From Massilia frigida (GTDB taxonomy: Bacteria > Pseudomonadota > Gammaproteobacteria > Burkholderiales > Burkholderiaceae_D), in contig NZ_WHJG01000001.1 of the NCBI RefSeq assembly GCF_011682175.1, forward strand, positions 1 to 64,000: a DNA stretch of 64,000 nucleotides, given 5' to 3'. The position numbers and the translations under genes are program-made. Under the pieces are notes generated by a model. It was not told where the DNA came from and made no database searches. It saw only the letters and a program-made list of their open reading frames with translations. Every line of letters starts with the position of its first letter. Position 1 is the first letter of the stretch. This document shows positions 28,467 through 39,230 of this stretch, one piece after another.

Positions 28467-29885
28467 TCAGTTCCCGCTTGGCTCCGGGGATGGCTCCGCC
28501 TTGCCGATCTGATACCAGTCCACCTTGCGGGTAGCGACCATGATCGCGCCCAGCACCGCGAACAGCAGGATACTGCCCAGCACCAGCGCATTATTCTCCG
28601 AGCTCAGCAAGCCATACAGCGCACCGTAGAGCACGGTCAGCGCCAGGCCGAAGCCCACGCCGCGCACCCGGTTGCGCAGCACGAAACTGAGGTAAAACCC
28701 CAGCAGCAGGATGCAGGCCGTGCTGGCGATCAGGTAGGCCACGACGAAGCGGATATGTTCCGACAAGCCCACCAGCAGCAGGAAGAACAGCACCAGCGCC
28801 AGGCCGACCAGCAGGTACTGGATCGGGTGAATCGGCAAGCGCTTGAGGATTTCAAAGATAAAGAAGGCGGCAAAGGTCAGCGCCACGAACAGCAAACCGT
28901 ATTTGGTGGCGCGCTCGGCCAGCGAATAGGCGTTCACCGGTTCGATGAAGGCCACGCTGAAGCGGTCGGCGCGGCCATCGCCATCGGCTGTGGGAGCGCG
29001 CGCGGCCGGGGTGGCGTTCGCGGCCGCCGCAGTGCCATCCTGCAGGGCGCGCAGCTGCTGCTGGGTGGCGCTCGACAGCGACGAGATCGACCAGTTGGCC
29101 TTGAAGCCATCGTCGCTGATGCTGCGGTCCTTGGTCGATGGCAGGAAACGGCCGCCGAATTGCGGATGCGGCCACTTCGATGTCAGCGTGATCTGGTTAT
29201 TGCGCGCGACGGGCGAGAAATGCTGGCGTTCGATGCCATCGAGATTGAGGTTGAACGCGAAGTTGACGCGGCCGCCCTGTTCCATCTCCATGGGTGGCAG
29301 ATCGGCATGCAAGCCGCTGCCAAGGGCGACGCTGCCGGTTCCCTGCTGGAATTCGATCGGCTGCTTGCCCCAGGTAATGCTCGGAATATTACGGATGCCA
29401 CGCACATCCTCGATCCCGACCGCGATGCTGGCCTGGCCCACGGTAATGCGCGAGAGCGAATTGGCGCGCGGCAGGGATGACTTGAGCGGCAAGTCGAAGT
29501 TGCCCGACAGCGCGTGCTGGCCGCTGTAATACAAGACCCGGTGGATGCCGCGATAACGGTAATCGGTATCGAAGCGGCCATCGATCGTTAGCTGGTTCGG
29601 AAACACCAGGTGCACCCGGCTGACCGAGCGCCGCACGGTTTCGGGCTTGCTGGCGGCATCGCTGGTGGCGGGCACGGTCACATCGAATTCATCGGTGTAC
29701 GGAATGACCATGATGGGACCGGTGATCGACTGTTCGCGCACCGAATCGGCGGCGATGCTGGCCACGGCCTGGGCGCGGAACTCGGAACGGTCGTTGATGG
29801 TCCCCTGGATCATCGCCAACAGCAGGCAGATCACCAGCGTGAGTGCCAGGATGGCGAGTATTTTGTACAGCAGTGTTTTTTGCAT
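28467..29885 (-). CDS. creD: cell envelope integrity protein CreD
   Basis: 472-aa inner-membrane protein of the CreD family, a target of the CreBC two-component system affecting envelope integrity and beta-lactam/colicin response in enterobacteria and pseudomonads. One N-terminal membrane helix (KILAILALTLVICLLLAMI), a ~300-residue periplasmic part with TGPIMVIPY and GGRFLPSTK, then five or so C-terminal helices including FVALTFAAFFIFEILKRLPIHPIQYLLVGLAL. ATG at 29885 is chosen because GGGAG precedes it and the helix then starts near the N-terminus. Lies downstream of creB-creC on the same strand. Confidence 0.93.
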   Translation of the reverse strand: MQKTLLYKILAILALTLVICLLLAMIQGTINDRSEFRAQAVASIAADSVREQSITGPIMVIPYTDEFDVTVPATSDAASKPETVRRSVSRVHLVFPNQLTIDGRFDTDYRYRGIHRVLYYSGQHALSGNFDLPLKSSLPRANSLSRITVGQASIAVGIEDVRGIRNIPSITWGKQPIEFQQGTGSVALGSGLHADLPPMEMEQGGRVNFAFNLNLDGIERQHFSPVARNNQITLTSKWPHPQFGGRFLPSTKDRSISDDGFKANWSISSLSSATQQQLRALQDGTAAAANATPAARAPTADGDGRADRFSVAFIEPVNAYSLAERATKYGLLFVALTFAAFFIFEILKRLPIHPIQYLLVGLALVLFFLLLVGLSEHIRFVVAYLIASTACILLLGFYLSFVLRNRVRGVGFGLALTVLYGALYGLLSSENNALVLGSILLFAVLGAIMVATRKVDWYQIGKAEPSPEPSGN

Positions 29886-29911
29886 GAAAGCTCCCGATTG
29901 GTGGTGGAACC

Positions 29912-29954
29912 AGTATAGGGAACGTGTATGCGCTGCAGATGCGCTGCGTGTGAA
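29912..29954 (-). promoter_or_regulatory. possible creD promoter with a TTCAC half-site
   Basis: Minus strand TATACT (plus 29912-29917) lies 27 bases before the creD ATG, with no good -35 hexamer. A single TTCAC (GTGAA on plus at 29950-29954) lies near the -35/-45 region. The CreB box of enterobacteria is two TTCAC copies six bases apart; only one is present, so an activator-dependent promoter is a suggestion only. Confidence 0.3.
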
Positions 29955-29996
29955 GTCGCCCGCATGAAAGTTTCCCAACCGGGGTCAGCAACTAAA

Positions 29997-30054
29997 CCGG
30001 GGTCTGACCTCTGATTAGCAACGTTTTTGTTGCTAATCAGAGGTCAGACCCCGG
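29997..30054. repeat. perfect 26-bp inverted repeat downstream of creC
   Basis: Arms 29997-30022 and 30029-30054 are exact reverse complements (26 bp; CCGGGGTCTGACCTCTGATT... ) around a 6-nt GTTTTT loop. The right arm ends immediately before the creC stop codon. A further partial copy (CCGGGGTCAGCAAC) lies at 29979-29992. GGGGTCTGACC / GGTCAGACCCC units recur in many proteobacterial genomes, in some cases tied to REP-associated transposases. It can fold as a very strong hairpin in creBC-creD transcripts and may uncouple creD from creBC. Confidence 0.85.
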
Positions 30055-31481
30055 TCAGGAAACCAAGACGATGGGCAGGTGCAGCATGGCGCAGACGCCG
30101 TGCGGCTCGATGTTGTCGACCGTTACCCGGCCGCCGTGCAGCGCCATCACTTCGCGCACGAACGGCAGGCCCAGGCCCGTGCTTTTGGCGCCGTCCGGGC
30201 GCGGCAGCGAGTAGAAACGCTCGAACAGCCGCTCGCGCGCGAACGCGGGAATCCCACTCCCGCTGTCGCTCACGCTGATCACCGTTTCATCGCCCATTTG
30301 CTCGCCCCGCAATGTGATGACGCCGCCCGGCGGCGAGAAATCGATCGCGTTGTCGAGCAGGTTGCCGACCGCCTGGCGCAGCAGCAGCGGGTCGCCTTTC
30401 ACGATCAGCTTGTCGATGAAGGCGTCCAGGGTCAGGCCGCGCGCCAGCAGCCGCACCGAGACATCCGCCCGCACCTGCTCGGCCAGGGCGCGCAGCGGCA
30501 CCGTTTCCGGCGCGCCCAGGCGCTGCTGCTTTTCCACGCGGATCAGCGCCAGCAACTTGTCGATCAGCTGCTTCTGGCGCAAATTCTGGTTCAGGATATT
30601 GCCGAGGAAATGCTGGCGCTCGGCGGCCGGCATGTCTTCCTGCATCAGCTCGGCCGAGCCCTGGATCGCCGCGATCGGGCTCTTGAGCTCGTGGGCCAGG
30701 GTGTGCATCAGTTCTTCCACGTATTCCTTGCCTTCGAGCTTGTTGCGCATCGCTTCGAGCGCGCGCCCGAGCGTGCCGATCTCGTTATTGCCCAGCGCCG
30801 GCAAGGTCGCCTTGCGGCCGGCCTCGACATCGGCGATGTACACCATCAGGGTGCGCAGGGCGCGGTTGAGCCACCAGGCAAATCCCACCCCGATCAGCAG
30901 CGACGAGCCCAGCAGCACGGCGCCGCGCTGCAGGATGATGCGCTGGCTGCGCTCGACAAACGGTTGCACGGTCGAGACCGGCTTGGCGACGGTCAGCACG
31001 CCGATGATGCGCTCGCCATCCATGATGGGCGCCGCCACGTGCATCACGGCGCTGGTGTCGTCGCTGCCGGTGGCGCGCGTGCTGCGCGCCCCGTACTGGC
31101 CGCGCAGGGTGAGGTAGACATCGTTCCACAGCGAGTAATCCTTGCCCACATCCTTGCCGCTCGAATCGAAGGTGACGCGCCCCTGCAGGTCGGTGATGTA
31201 CACCCGGTAATTCAGGCTGCGCTTGTTCAAGCCATCGATCTGGACATCCACATGGCGCCTGGCGACGTTCTGGATGCGCGTGAGCATCTGCGAGTCGCCC
31301 ACCTTGCCGGCCTTGACATCGTCGGCCACCACTTCGGCCAGCAGGTGGGCGGTATCGACCAGGGTGTCTTCCAGCGTCGAGCGCACGCCCGGCTTGACCT
31401 GGGCCACGAACACATTGAGCAAAAACCACGCCGCCAGCCCGACAATCAGAAAGTAGCCGAGCAGGATGCGCAGGCCGATCC

Positions 31482-31485
<4 letters not shown>
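30055..31485 (-). CDS. creC: sensor histidine kinase CreC
   Basis: 476-aa membrane kinase. An N-terminal helix (LRILLGYFLIVGLAAWFLLNVF), a periplasmic sensor (about 30-190), a second helix (GAVLLGSSLLIGVGFAWWL), HAMP, HisKA with the phospho-accepting His265 in HTLAHELKSP, and an HATPase domain with DNAIDFSPPGG, GSGIPAFARERLF and GLGLPF. The start at 31485 (MRIGLRILL) overlaps the creB stop by 4 bp and restores a normal N-terminus; the open frame to 31674 adds an Arg-rich stretch opposite creB coding sequence. The stop abuts the palindrome at 29997-30054. Confidence 0.93.
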
Positions 31486-32177
<692 letters not shown>

Positions 32178-32353
32178 GCGCTTCCGTTCGTCGTGGTCAT
32201 GGCGACAGTATCCGGGGCGGGCGCGGACCAGTCAACCGGCGGCCAGGATCACGCCCGGCCCGCGCGGCGCGCCTGTCGGAAAATCTTACAGACGTTCAGG
32301 GGATTTCTTCGCGGACATTCCTAAGCCGATGATAGCAAACACGAATTTCCCAG

Positions 32354-32369
32354 TGGCATGTTTTTTGCT
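32354..32369 (+). promoter_or_regulatory. sigma-54 (-24/-12) promoter before the PEP-CTERM gene
   Basis: TGGCATG (32354-32360), four bases, TTGCT (32365-32369). This fits the RpoN consensus TGGCACG-N4-TTGCW with a single change. The predicted start near 32380 leaves about 30 nt to the GTG at 32412. RpoN with the PrsK/PrsR two-component system is known to drive PEP-CTERM genes in exopolysaccharide-forming betaproteobacteria. Confidence 0.7.
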
Positions 32370-32411
32370 TGATGATCAAGCCACCTTAACCAAACTACAA
32401 GAAAGAATATC

Positions 32412-33107
32412 GTGTCAGCAAAATCATTCCTCGCGTTCGCCCTCGTTGCCTCGGCCTGGATCTCCAGCGCCCAGGCGACCATTCTCACCACCACTTCGCG
32501 CGGCGTGATCAGCAGCGTTGCCCAGAACAACCTGGACGAATTCGGCCCGGGCGACCTGGTCGGCAAGCGCTACCAGATGACGCTGACGTTCGACGATACG
32601 GGCGCCACGCGCGACCATTACCTGAACCAGTATGACGGCCTGTATGGCTTGAATCTGTTCAGCGCCAGCATCACGGTCGACGGCGTGACGCGCAATTACC
32701 GCCGCACCGGGCATTTCCAGCAGCAGACCGCCAACGGCGCATCGACCGCGAGTGCGTGGGGATCGGACCAGGCGTTCGCCGGCGTGAACTGGACCACCCA
32801 GGATGAAAGCATGTATGCCTACCACGGCATCGAATCGGTGAATCACTTGTTCGCCGGCGCCAACGCCAGCCTGACCACGCCTTTCTCGACCACTGTGCGC
32901 CCCGACCTGTACGACTACGCGATGAAACAGTCGCAGTTCGGCTACAACGACGTGCTCACGGGCCGCTCCACGGTGTTCTACGGCGATATCCAGGAGTTTT
33001 CGATGAGTACCGTGGCGGCGGTGCCGGAACCGGTCAGCCTCGCTTTGCTGGGACTGGGTGCGCTGGCCATGCTGGGCGCACGCAGGCGCGCGCGCCAGCC
33101 GGCCTGA
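32412..33107 (+). CDS. PEP-CTERM sorting-domain exported protein
   Basis: 231-aa secreted protein. A signal peptide (about 1-22, SFLAFALVASAWISSAQA) is followed by a beta-rich body with no recognised catalytic motif and a classic C-terminal PEP-CTERM signal: VPEPVSLALLGLGALAMLG followed by ARRRARQ. Such proteins are handled by exosortase (EpsH/XrtA type), encoded elsewhere, and are linked to exopolysaccharide/floc formation. GTG start with a weak purine-rich site (AAGAAAGAA). No other exosortase gene is in this window. Confidence 0.9.
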   Translation: MSAKSFLAFALVASAWISSAQATILTTTSRGVISSVAQNNLDEFGPGDLVGKRYQMTLTFDDTGATRDHYLNQYDGLYGLNLFSASITVDGVTRNYRRTGHFQQQTANGASTASAWGSDQAFAGVNWTTQDESMYAYHGIESVNHLFAGANASLTTPFSTTVRPDLYDYAMKQSQFGYNDVLTGRSTVFYGDIQEFSMSTVAAVPEPVSLALLGLGALAMLGARRRARQPA

Positions 33108-33113
33108 GCGGGA

Positions 33114-35006
33114 TCAAGGCGGCGCGCCCGCGCCGATGGTGCGCTCGAGCAGCTTGAAGAGGGCGCCGTAGAATTTTTCGCGGTTGTCTTCATGGTAAAT
33201 GCCATGGCCCTCTTTTTCCAGGATCATCCACTCGACTTCCTTGTTCGCTTCCTTGAGCGCCTTGTGCATCTTGCGGCCGTGCTCGATCGGCACGCGCCGG
33301 TCCCATTCTCCGTGGGCCAGCAGCACCGGCGCCGTGATGCGCGCCGCGTTCTTGAGCGGCGAGACCTGGTCGAAGGCCTGTTTGGTGCGCCCTGCCCCGC
33401 CCACCAGGATATTCGTGGCCAAGCGTCCGGTCGCCCCGGCATTGGTATCGGAATCGTCCTTGAGCATGTATGCAATATCGCTGACGCCGGCAAAGCTGGC
33501 GCCGCAGCGGTACAGCTCCGGCGTCTTCGCCAAGCCCCACATGGCGGCATAGCCGCCGTAGCTGGCGCCATAGATGCAGATGCGCTGCGGATCGGCGTGA
33601 CCCTGCTCGACCAGCCAGCGCACGCCATCGCTGATATCGTCCTGCATCGCCAGTCCCCACTGGCCGTAGCCGGCGGTCATGAAGGCCTTGCCGAAGCCGC
33701 TGGAACCGCGGAACTGCGGTTGCAGCACAACGTACCCGCGCGCGGCCAGCAGTTGCACTTCGGGATTGAAGCTCCAGCCATCGCGGGCGGCGGGACCGCC
33801 GTGGATCAGAATGACGGCAGGTTTTGCCGCGCCGGTCGCGGACGGCAAGGTGAGATAGGCGGGAATGCTCAAGCCATCGCGCGCGGTATAGCGCACGACC
33901 TGCATCGGCCGCATAGCGCCGGCATCGATCTCCGGCTTGGCCGACGCCACCTTGCGTAACGATGCGCTCGGCACGTCAAGCAACAACCACTGGCCCGGAT
34001 CGACATCGCTGTACGAATAGATCAGCAGCTTGTTGGTCAGGCTGCCGGAGATCAGATTCATCCGGTCCGGCAAGGCCGTATCGACGCTCTTTTGCATCGC
34101 CGCCCAGGCCGGATCGAACCATTCGACAACGGGTTTCATGCCCGCGCTGGCGATCTGGCGAAACTGTCCGTCGGTCTCGGTGTCGGGTACGTAGATGTCC
34201 TGGGTCGGATGACCGGCGAGCAGCTCGCCGACGCTGCGCGTCTCCAGGCTGTAGCGGAAGTAGGCGAAGGTGTCGCGATCGTGGCGCGACCTCACCACCA
34301 GCGACTTTTGGTCGCGCGACAGGCTTTGCGGCCACCAGTGCTCGTCGCTATAGCCGAAGGTGGCCAATTTTTCCCAGGGCTTGTCTTGCGCGGCCCGATA
34401 CCAATGCGTGATGCTGGTGTCGTCCGACCAGATGGCGGTGCTGATGGTGCTCACCACGCGGGCGTCGCCATTGTCGTCGAGTATCCACCATACCGGCTTG
34501 CCGGGCATATGGAAGTTGACCACCTCGGACTCGCCCGTCCTGAGCGTGATGCGGGCGATGTACGCCGGGGTGCGGTAGCCGTTAGCCAGGATACGCACGT
34601 TGCCGGCCGAGTCAGGATTGACCTTGCCGATGTAGCGGCTGCCGAGGAAGGTGGGGTACGTTCCGCTCAGGTCGATCAGGTCCACGCCATGATCGGAATC
34701 GACCGCCAGCCGGGTATCGTCGACCCAATCCACGTCGCTCGGGTTCTCCATAGCGGGACCTTCGCTTTCGAGAAAGCGCGAGGCCATGGTCGCCGTATCG
34801 ATCAGCACCAGCTTGCTCGCCTCTCCCTTGCGCGCGATGGCAGCGATGTGCTTGCCGTCCGGGGACAGGGTCATCGACAGGTAGGCCGGCAGGCGCAGTG
34901 CATCCTTGATGCCCAGGATGGGGGGCTCGGCCATGCAGGGGGCGGCGGCAAGGCATAGCAGCCAGAGCAAGGGGTGCAGCAGGGTTCGGAAGACGGAAGC
35001 GATCAT
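33114..35006 (-). CDS. secreted S9 (prolyl oligopeptidase) family peptidase
   Basis: 630-aa serine peptidase/dipeptidyl aminopeptidase-like protein. A signal peptide (about 1-25, LLHPLLWLLCLAAAPCMA), a WD-like beta-propeller (about 30-370; LSPDGKHIAAIARKG), and a C-terminal alpha/beta-hydrolase domain with HGGPAARDGW, the nucleophile in YGASYGGYAAMWG, the Asp in GEWDRRVP and the His in KEGHGIYH. The triad is complete. The ATG at 35006 is preferred over an upstream frame to 35087 because it starts directly at the signal peptide. Convergent with the PEP-CTERM gene (6 bp between stops). Confidence 0.92.
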   Translation of the reverse strand: MIASVFRTLLHPLLWLLCLAAAPCMAEPPILGIKDALRLPAYLSMTLSPDGKHIAAIARKGEASKLVLIDTATMASRFLESEGPAMENPSDVDWVDDTRLAVDSDHGVDLIDLSGTYPTFLGSRYIGKVNPDSAGNVRILANGYRTPAYIARITLRTGESEVVNFHMPGKPVWWILDDNGDARVVSTISTAIWSDDTSITHWYRAAQDKPWEKLATFGYSDEHWWPQSLSRDQKSLVVRSRHDRDTFAYFRYSLETRSVGELLAGHPTQDIYVPDTETDGQFRQIASAGMKPVVEWFDPAWAAMQKSVDTALPDRMNLISGSLTNKLLIYSYSDVDPGQWLLLDVPSASLRKVASAKPEIDAGAMRPMQVVRYTARDGLSIPAYLTLPSATGAAKPAVILIHGGPAARDGWSFNPEVQLLAARGYVVLQPQFRGSSGFGKAFMTAGYGQWGLAMQDDISDGVRWLVEQGHADPQRICIYGASYGGYAAMWGLAKTPELYRCGASFAGVSDIAYMLKDDSDTNAGATGRLATNILVGGAGRTKQAFDQVSPLKNAARITAPVLLAHGEWDRRVPIEHGRKMHKALKEANKEVEWMILEKEGHGIYHEDNREKFYGALFKLLERTIGAGAPP

Positions 35007-35133
35007 GGAAGCGGGGTCGTTGAGTGCCGGCGCAAGGGGGGCGGCGGGCGGGCGCAAGAGTATACCCGCGCACATGCTGCGTCGCAATAATCGTGGCGTG
35101 GGGGAAGCTGAAAATAGGACAATGTAAACGCAT

Positions 35134-35176
35134 CAGGGCCGGGTCCGTTCGCTAAAAGCGAACTCGCCCGGCCCTG
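35134..35176 (-). terminator. strong stem-loop after rpsJ (end of the str-rpsJ operon)
   Basis: 10-bp outer stem CAGGGCCGGG / CCCGGCCCTG (35134-35143 / 35167-35176), a small internal loop, and an inner GTTCGCT/AGCGAAC stem with an AAA loop, about 45 bases past the rpsJ stop. The minus-strand sequence after it (ATGCGTTTACATTG) has no clean U tract, so it may be a weak, Rho-assisted or 3'-end-protecting structure. Confidence 0.55.
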
Positions 35177-35220
35177 ACTCGCCCGCGCACATCAATGCGC
35201 TGGCGGCAACACTGCAATGA

Positions 35221-35538
35221 TTATTGCAGTTTGATTTCGACGTCGACGCCAGCTGGCAGATCCAGCTTCATCAGCGCGTCAACGGTCTTGTCCGTTGGGT
35301 CCACGATGTCCATCAGACGCTGGTGCGTACGGATTTCGAACTGGTCGCGCGAGGTTTTGTTGACGTGCGGCGAGCGCAGGACGTCAAAACGCTGGATGCG
35401 GGTTGGCAGTGGGACTGGGCCTTTGACAACAGCGCCGGTACGCTTGGCGGTGTCGACGATTTCCAGTGCGGACTGGTCGATCAGCTTGTAGTCGAACGCT
35501 TTGAGGCGAATGCGGATTTTCTGGTTTGGTGCGGACAT
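35221..35538 (-). CDS. rpsJ: 30S ribosomal protein S10 (also NusE)
   Basis: 105-aa S10 ([44 protein letters not shown]). Besides its ribosomal role it is the NusE antitermination factor. Start at 35538 chosen from the family N-terminus and the GGGAATT site before it. It follows tuf directly, so it is read with the str operon. The gene normally downstream of it, rplC, is absent here: next on this strand are a terminator-like hairpin and an S9 peptidase gene. Confidence 0.98.
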   Translation of the reverse strand: MSAPNQKIRIRLKAFDYKLIDQSALEIVDTAKRTGAVVKGPVPLPTRIQRFDVLRSPHVNKTSRDQFEIRTHQRLMDIVDPTDKTVDALMKLDLPAGVDVEIKLQ

Positions 35539-35606
35539 GGTAATTCCCTTAAAAAGAACGAACCGGCGTTGAACCGGCAATATGAATTTTTTGCTTGGGC
35601 ACATCA

Positions 35607-35638
35607 GGTAAGAAAGCAAGTATACCTGCTTTCCTACC
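35607..35638 (-). other. stem-loop in the tuf-rpsJ spacer
   Basis: 12-bp stem GGTAAGAAAGCA (35607-35618) / TGCTTTCCTACC (35627-35638) with one mismatch and an 8-nt loop containing TATACC, in the 112-bp spacer just after the tuf stop. Not followed by a U tract. Possibly a 3'-end stabiliser for tuf mRNA or a partial terminator setting the tuf:rpsJ ratio. Confidence 0.45.
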
Positions 35639-35650
35639 CTTTCCTACAAA

Positions 35651-36856
35651 TTACTTACCAGCGACTTCGCTGAGGATCTTTGCAACAACACCTGCGCCAA
35701 CGGTACGGCCACCTTCGCGGATGGCGAAACGCAGGCCTTCTTCCATCGCGATCGGGTTGATCAGCTTGACGGTGATCGACACGTTATCGCCTGGCATAAC
35801 CATTTCTTTGTCCGCTGGCAACTCGATCGAACCAGTCACGTCCGTCGTACGGAAGTAGAACTGTGGACGATAGTTGTTGAAGAACGGGGTGTGACGGCCG
35901 CCTTCGTCTTTCGACAGGACATAGATCTCGCCGGTGAAGTGATTGTGCGGCTTGATCGAGTTTGGCTTGGCCAGAACCTGGCCACGCTGCACGTCTTCAC
36001 GCTTGGTGCCGCGCAACAGCAGACCGACGTTGTCGCCAGCTTGACCCTGGTCCAGCAGCTTGCGGAACATTTCCACGCCGGTGCAAGTGGTCTTGACGGT
36101 GTCGGAGATGCCGACGATTTCGATTTCTTCGCCAACTTTAACAACACCGCGCTCGATACGGCCGGTCACAACGGTGCCGCGACCCGAGATCGAGAACACG
36201 TCTTCCACAGGCATCAGGAAGGCGCCGTCGATTGCGCGCTCTGGCGTCGGGATGTAGGTGTCGAGTGCGTCGGCCAGGGCCATGATCGCCACTTCGCCCA
36301 TTTCGCCGGTATTGCCTTCGAGGGCCATACGTGCCGAACCCTTGATGATTGGCAGGTCGTCGCCTGGGAACTCGTATTTCGACAAGAGCTCACGCACTTC
36401 CATTTCAACCAGTTCCAGCAGTTCTGCGTCGTCGACCAGGTCGCACTTGTTCAGGAACACGATGATGTAAGGAACGCCAACCTGGCGTGCCAGCAGGATG
36501 TGCTCGCGGGTCTGTGGCATTGGGCCGTCAGCTGCGGAGCAAACCAGGATCGCGCCATCCATCTGTGCTGCGCCGGTGATCATGTTCTTGATGTAATCGG
36601 CGTGGCCTGGGCAGTCAACGTGAGCGTAGTGGCGGTTAGCCGTTTCGTACTCGACGTGAGCGGTGTTGATGGTGATGCCGCGCGCTTTTTCTTCTGGTGC
36701 TGCATCGATCTGGTCGTATGCTTTTGCTTCGCCGCCGAATTTCTTCGACAGAACGGTTGCGATAGCTGCCGTCAGGGTGGTCTTGCCGTGATCGACGTGA
36801 CCGATGGTGCCCACGTTGACGTGCGGCTTGGTCCGTTCGAATTTACCTTTTGCCAT
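35651..36856 (-). CDS. tuf: translation elongation factor Tu
   Basis: 401-aa EF-Tu that brings aminoacyl-tRNA to the ribosome. GTPase motifs intact: GHVDHGKT, the switch I RGITIN, DCPGH, NKCD and GSA. Domains 2 and 3 complete ([38 protein letters not shown]). Slightly longer than the usual 396 aa because of a few C-terminal residues (SEVAGK). Lies between fusA and rpsJ as typical for betaproteobacteria; a second tuf copy often exists elsewhere. Confidence 0.99.
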   Translation of the reverse strand: MAKGKFERTKPHVNVGTIGHVDHGKTTLTAAIATVLSKKFGGEAKAYDQIDAAPEEKARGITINTAHVEYETANRHYAHVDCPGHADYIKNMITGAAQMDGAILVCSAADGPMPQTREHILLARQVGVPYIIVFLNKCDLVDDAELLELVEMEVRELLSKYEFPGDDLPIIKGSARMALEGNTGEMGEVAIMALADALDTYIPTPERAIDGAFLMPVEDVFSISGRGTVVTGRIERGVVKVGEEIEIVGISDTVKTTCTGVEMFRKLLDQGQAGDNVGLLLRGTKREDVQRGQVLAKPNSIKPHNHFTGEIYVLSKDEGGRHTPFFNNYRPQFYFRTTDVTGSIELPADKEMVMPGDNVSITVKLINPIAMEEGLRFAIREGGRTVGAGVVAKILSEVAGK

Positions 36857-36902
36857 TTTGAATTTCCTTTAAAGACTATTTTTACAATTTTTGTTCGATG
36901 CC

Positions 36903-36983
36903 GGTGCGGCTTATGGCCGCACCTGGCAAATCAGAATTTAGTCAGTTGAGGACAGAGCAAAGGCGATGAACCATGCTCTGTCC
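36903..36983 (-). other. two stem-loops in the fusA-tuf spacer
   Basis: The 136-bp spacer holds GGTGCGGC / GCCGCACC (36903-36910 / 36916-36923) and a perfect 10-bp GGACAGAGCA / TGCTCTGTCC (36950-36959 / 36974-36983, 14-nt loop). Neither is followed by a U run on the minus strand. They may separate fusA and tuf transcripts by processing or pausing. Confidence 0.5.
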
Positions 36984-36992
36984 CGCAATTGA

Positions 36993-39098
36993 TTATTTTG
37001 CTTTGGCCGTTACGATTGCATCGGTAACGTGCTTAGGCGCTTCCGAATAGTGCTTGAATTCCATCGTGTAGGTAGCGCGGCCTTGCGTTGCGGAACGCAG
37101 CGAGGTCGAGTAACCGAACATTTCGGACAGTGGCACTTCGGCTTTGATGATCTTGCCGCCGCCGCCTGGGATCTCGTCCATGCCCTGCACCATACCGCGG
37201 CGGGACGACAGATCGCCCATCACGGTACCGGCGTAGTCTTCCGGCGTTTCCACTTCCACGGCCATCATTGGCTCGAGGATGACTGGCGATGCTTTACGGC
37301 AGCCATCTTTGAATGCCATCGAAGCGGCCATCTGGAACGCGTTTTCGTTCGAGTCCACATCGTGGTACGAACCGAAGAACAGCGTGACCTTGACGTCGAC
37401 CACTGGGTAACCCGCCATCACGCCGGCGTTCAGCGTGCCGCGCACACCCTTTTCAACTGCAGGGATGTATTCGCGTGGAACGGTGCCGCCCTTGATCGCG
37501 TCGACGAATTCGAAACCTTTACCGGCTTCTTGCGGCTCGATCTTCAGGACCACGTGACCGTACTGACCACGACCGCCCGACTGCTTGACGAACTTGCCTT
37601 CGGATTCTTCGCACACCTTGCGGATCGTTTCGCGGTAAGCCACTTGTGGCTTGCCGACGGTCGCTTCAACGCCGAATTCGCGCTTCATGCGGTCAACGAT
37701 AATTTCCAGGTGCAACTCGCCCATACCACCGATGATGGTCTGGCCCGATTCTTCATCGGTTTTCACGCGGAACGAAGGATCTTCCTGTGCCAGGCGGTTC
37801 AGCGCCAGGCCCATTTTTTCCTGGTCAGCCTTGGTTTTCGGCTCGACTGCCTGCTGAATCACCGGCTCAGGGAAGACCATTTTTTCCAGCGTGATGATCG
37901 ACGATGGATCGCACAGGGTTTCGCCCGTGGTCGCGTCTTTCAGGCCGACCGCGGCGGCGATATCGCCGGCGTGGACTTCCTTGATTTCTTCGCGCTGGTT
38001 AGCGTGCATCTGCAAAATACGGCCAAGACGCTCTTTCTTGTTCTTGATCGGATTGTAGACGGTGTCGCCCGACTTGATCATGCCCGAGTAGACGCGGAAG
38101 AAGATCAGCTGGCCCACGAACGGGTCGGTCATGATCTTGAATGCCAGCGCCGAGAATTTCTCGGTGTCTTCCGCTTTACGCGTGGTCGGCTGGTCATCTT
38201 CGTCCATGCCCTTGACTGGCGGGATGTCGACTGGCGATGGCAGGTATTCGATCACGCCGTCGAGCATGGCTTGCACGCCCTTGTTCTTGAACGCGGTGCC
38301 GCACATCATCGGAACGATTTCCGAAGCGATCGTACGCTGACGCAGCGCCTTCTTGATCTCTTCTTCGCTCAGATCGCCTTCTTCCAGGTACTTGTTCATC
38401 AGTTCGTCGTTCGCTTCAGCAGCGGTTTCGACCAGCTTCAGACGCCACTCGGCAGCCTGCTCTTGCAGCTCAGCAGGAATGTCGCGGTAGTCGAACTTCA
38501 TGCCCTGCGACGCGTCGTCCCAGTAGATGGCTTTCATCTTGACCAGATCGACCACGCCCTTGAAGTTGTCTTCGGCGCCGATTGGAATCTGCAGCGGAAT
38601 CGGGTTCGCCTTCAGGCGAGCGCGCATCTGCTCGTAGACCTTGAAGAAGTTGGCGCCGGTACGGTCCATCTTGTTGACAAAAGCCAGACGTGGCACTTTG
38701 TACTTGTTAGCCTGGCGCCATACGGTTTCCGACTGTGGCTGAACACCGCCCACTGCGCAGTAAACCATGCAGGCACCGTCGAGCACGCGCATCGAGCGTT
38801 CAACTTCAATCGTGAAGTCAACGTGGCCCGGGGTGTCGATGATGTTGATGTGGTGCTCAGGGAAATTGTTAGCCATCCCTTTCCAGAAGCAGGTCGTCGC
38901 AGCCGAGGTAATCGTGATACCGCGCTCTTGCTCTTGCTCCATCCAGTCCATGGTGGCCGCGCCATCATGCACTTCGCCGATCTTGTGGTTCACGCCCGTG
39001 TAGAACAGGACGCGCTCGGTCGTGGTGGTCTTGCCAGCATCGATGTGAGCCGAGATACCGATATTGCGGTAGCGCTCAATGGGGGTCTTGCGTGCCAT
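36993..39098 (-). CDS. fusA: translation elongation factor G
   Basis: 701-aa EF-G, the translocation GTPase. Motifs [26 protein letters not shown] and NKMD, followed by domain II and the domain IV loop region ([15 protein letters not shown]) that reaches the decoding site. Family length. Between rpsG and tuf in the str operon. No obvious truncation or unusual substitutions. Confidence 0.99.
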   Translation of the reverse strand: MARKTPIERYRNIGISAHIDAGKTTTTERVLFYTGVNHKIGEVHDGAATMDWMEQEQERGITITSAATTCFWKGMANNFPEHHINIIDTPGHVDFTIEVERSMRVLDGACMVYCAVGGVQPQSETVWRQANKYKVPRLAFVNKMDRTGANFFKVYEQMRARLKANPIPLQIPIGAEDNFKGVVDLVKMKAIYWDDASQGMKFDYRDIPAELQEQAAEWRLKLVETAAEANDELMNKYLEEGDLSEEEIKKALRQRTIASEIVPMMCGTAFKNKGVQAMLDGVIEYLPSPVDIPPVKGMDEDDQPTTRKAEDTEKFSALAFKIMTDPFVGQLIFFRVYSGMIKSGDTVYNPIKNKKERLGRILQMHANQREEIKEVHAGDIAAAVGLKDATTGETLCDPSSIITLEKMVFPEPVIQQAVEPKTKADQEKMGLALNRLAQEDPSFRVKTDEESGQTIIGGMGELHLEIIVDRMKREFGVEATVGKPQVAYRETIRKVCEESEGKFVKQSGGRGQYGHVVLKIEPQEAGKGFEFVDAIKGGTVPREYIPAVEKGVRGTLNAGVMAGYPVVDVKVTLFFGSYHDVDSNENAFQMAASMAFKDGCRKASPVILEPMMAVEVETPEDYAGTVMGDLSSRRGMVQGMDEIPGGGGKIIKAEVPLSEMFGYSTSLRSATQGRATYTMEFKHYSEAPKHVTDAIVTAKAK

Positions 39099-39179
39099 AA
39101 TTATTCCTAAATCTTTTAATGGACAAAACCGAGCGGCATTTTGTGAACAAAATGAGCCCGGCCTCGAACAACAGATACA

Positions 39180-39225
39180 TGGCCACGCCTGGGCTCACAC
39201 AAATGTGCAAGCCAGGGCGTGGCCA
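39180..39225 (-). other. stem-loop in the rpsG-fusA spacer
   Basis: Perfect 10-bp outer arms TGGCCACGCC (39180-39189) / GGCGTGGCCA (39216-39225), with further pairing inside (TGG..CCA) around a 20-nt centre, starting 6 bases after the rpsG stop. No U tract. A candidate processing, stability or attenuation element in the str operon. Confidence 0.55.
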
Positions 39226-39230
39226 ATTGA

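Noticed and set aside
37029-39110. Very long open frame (693 codons) on the plus strand opposite fusA
   Set aside because: It is the antisense of a clear EF-G gene; strong codon bias and high GC leave such frames open. The translation has no recognisable domain.
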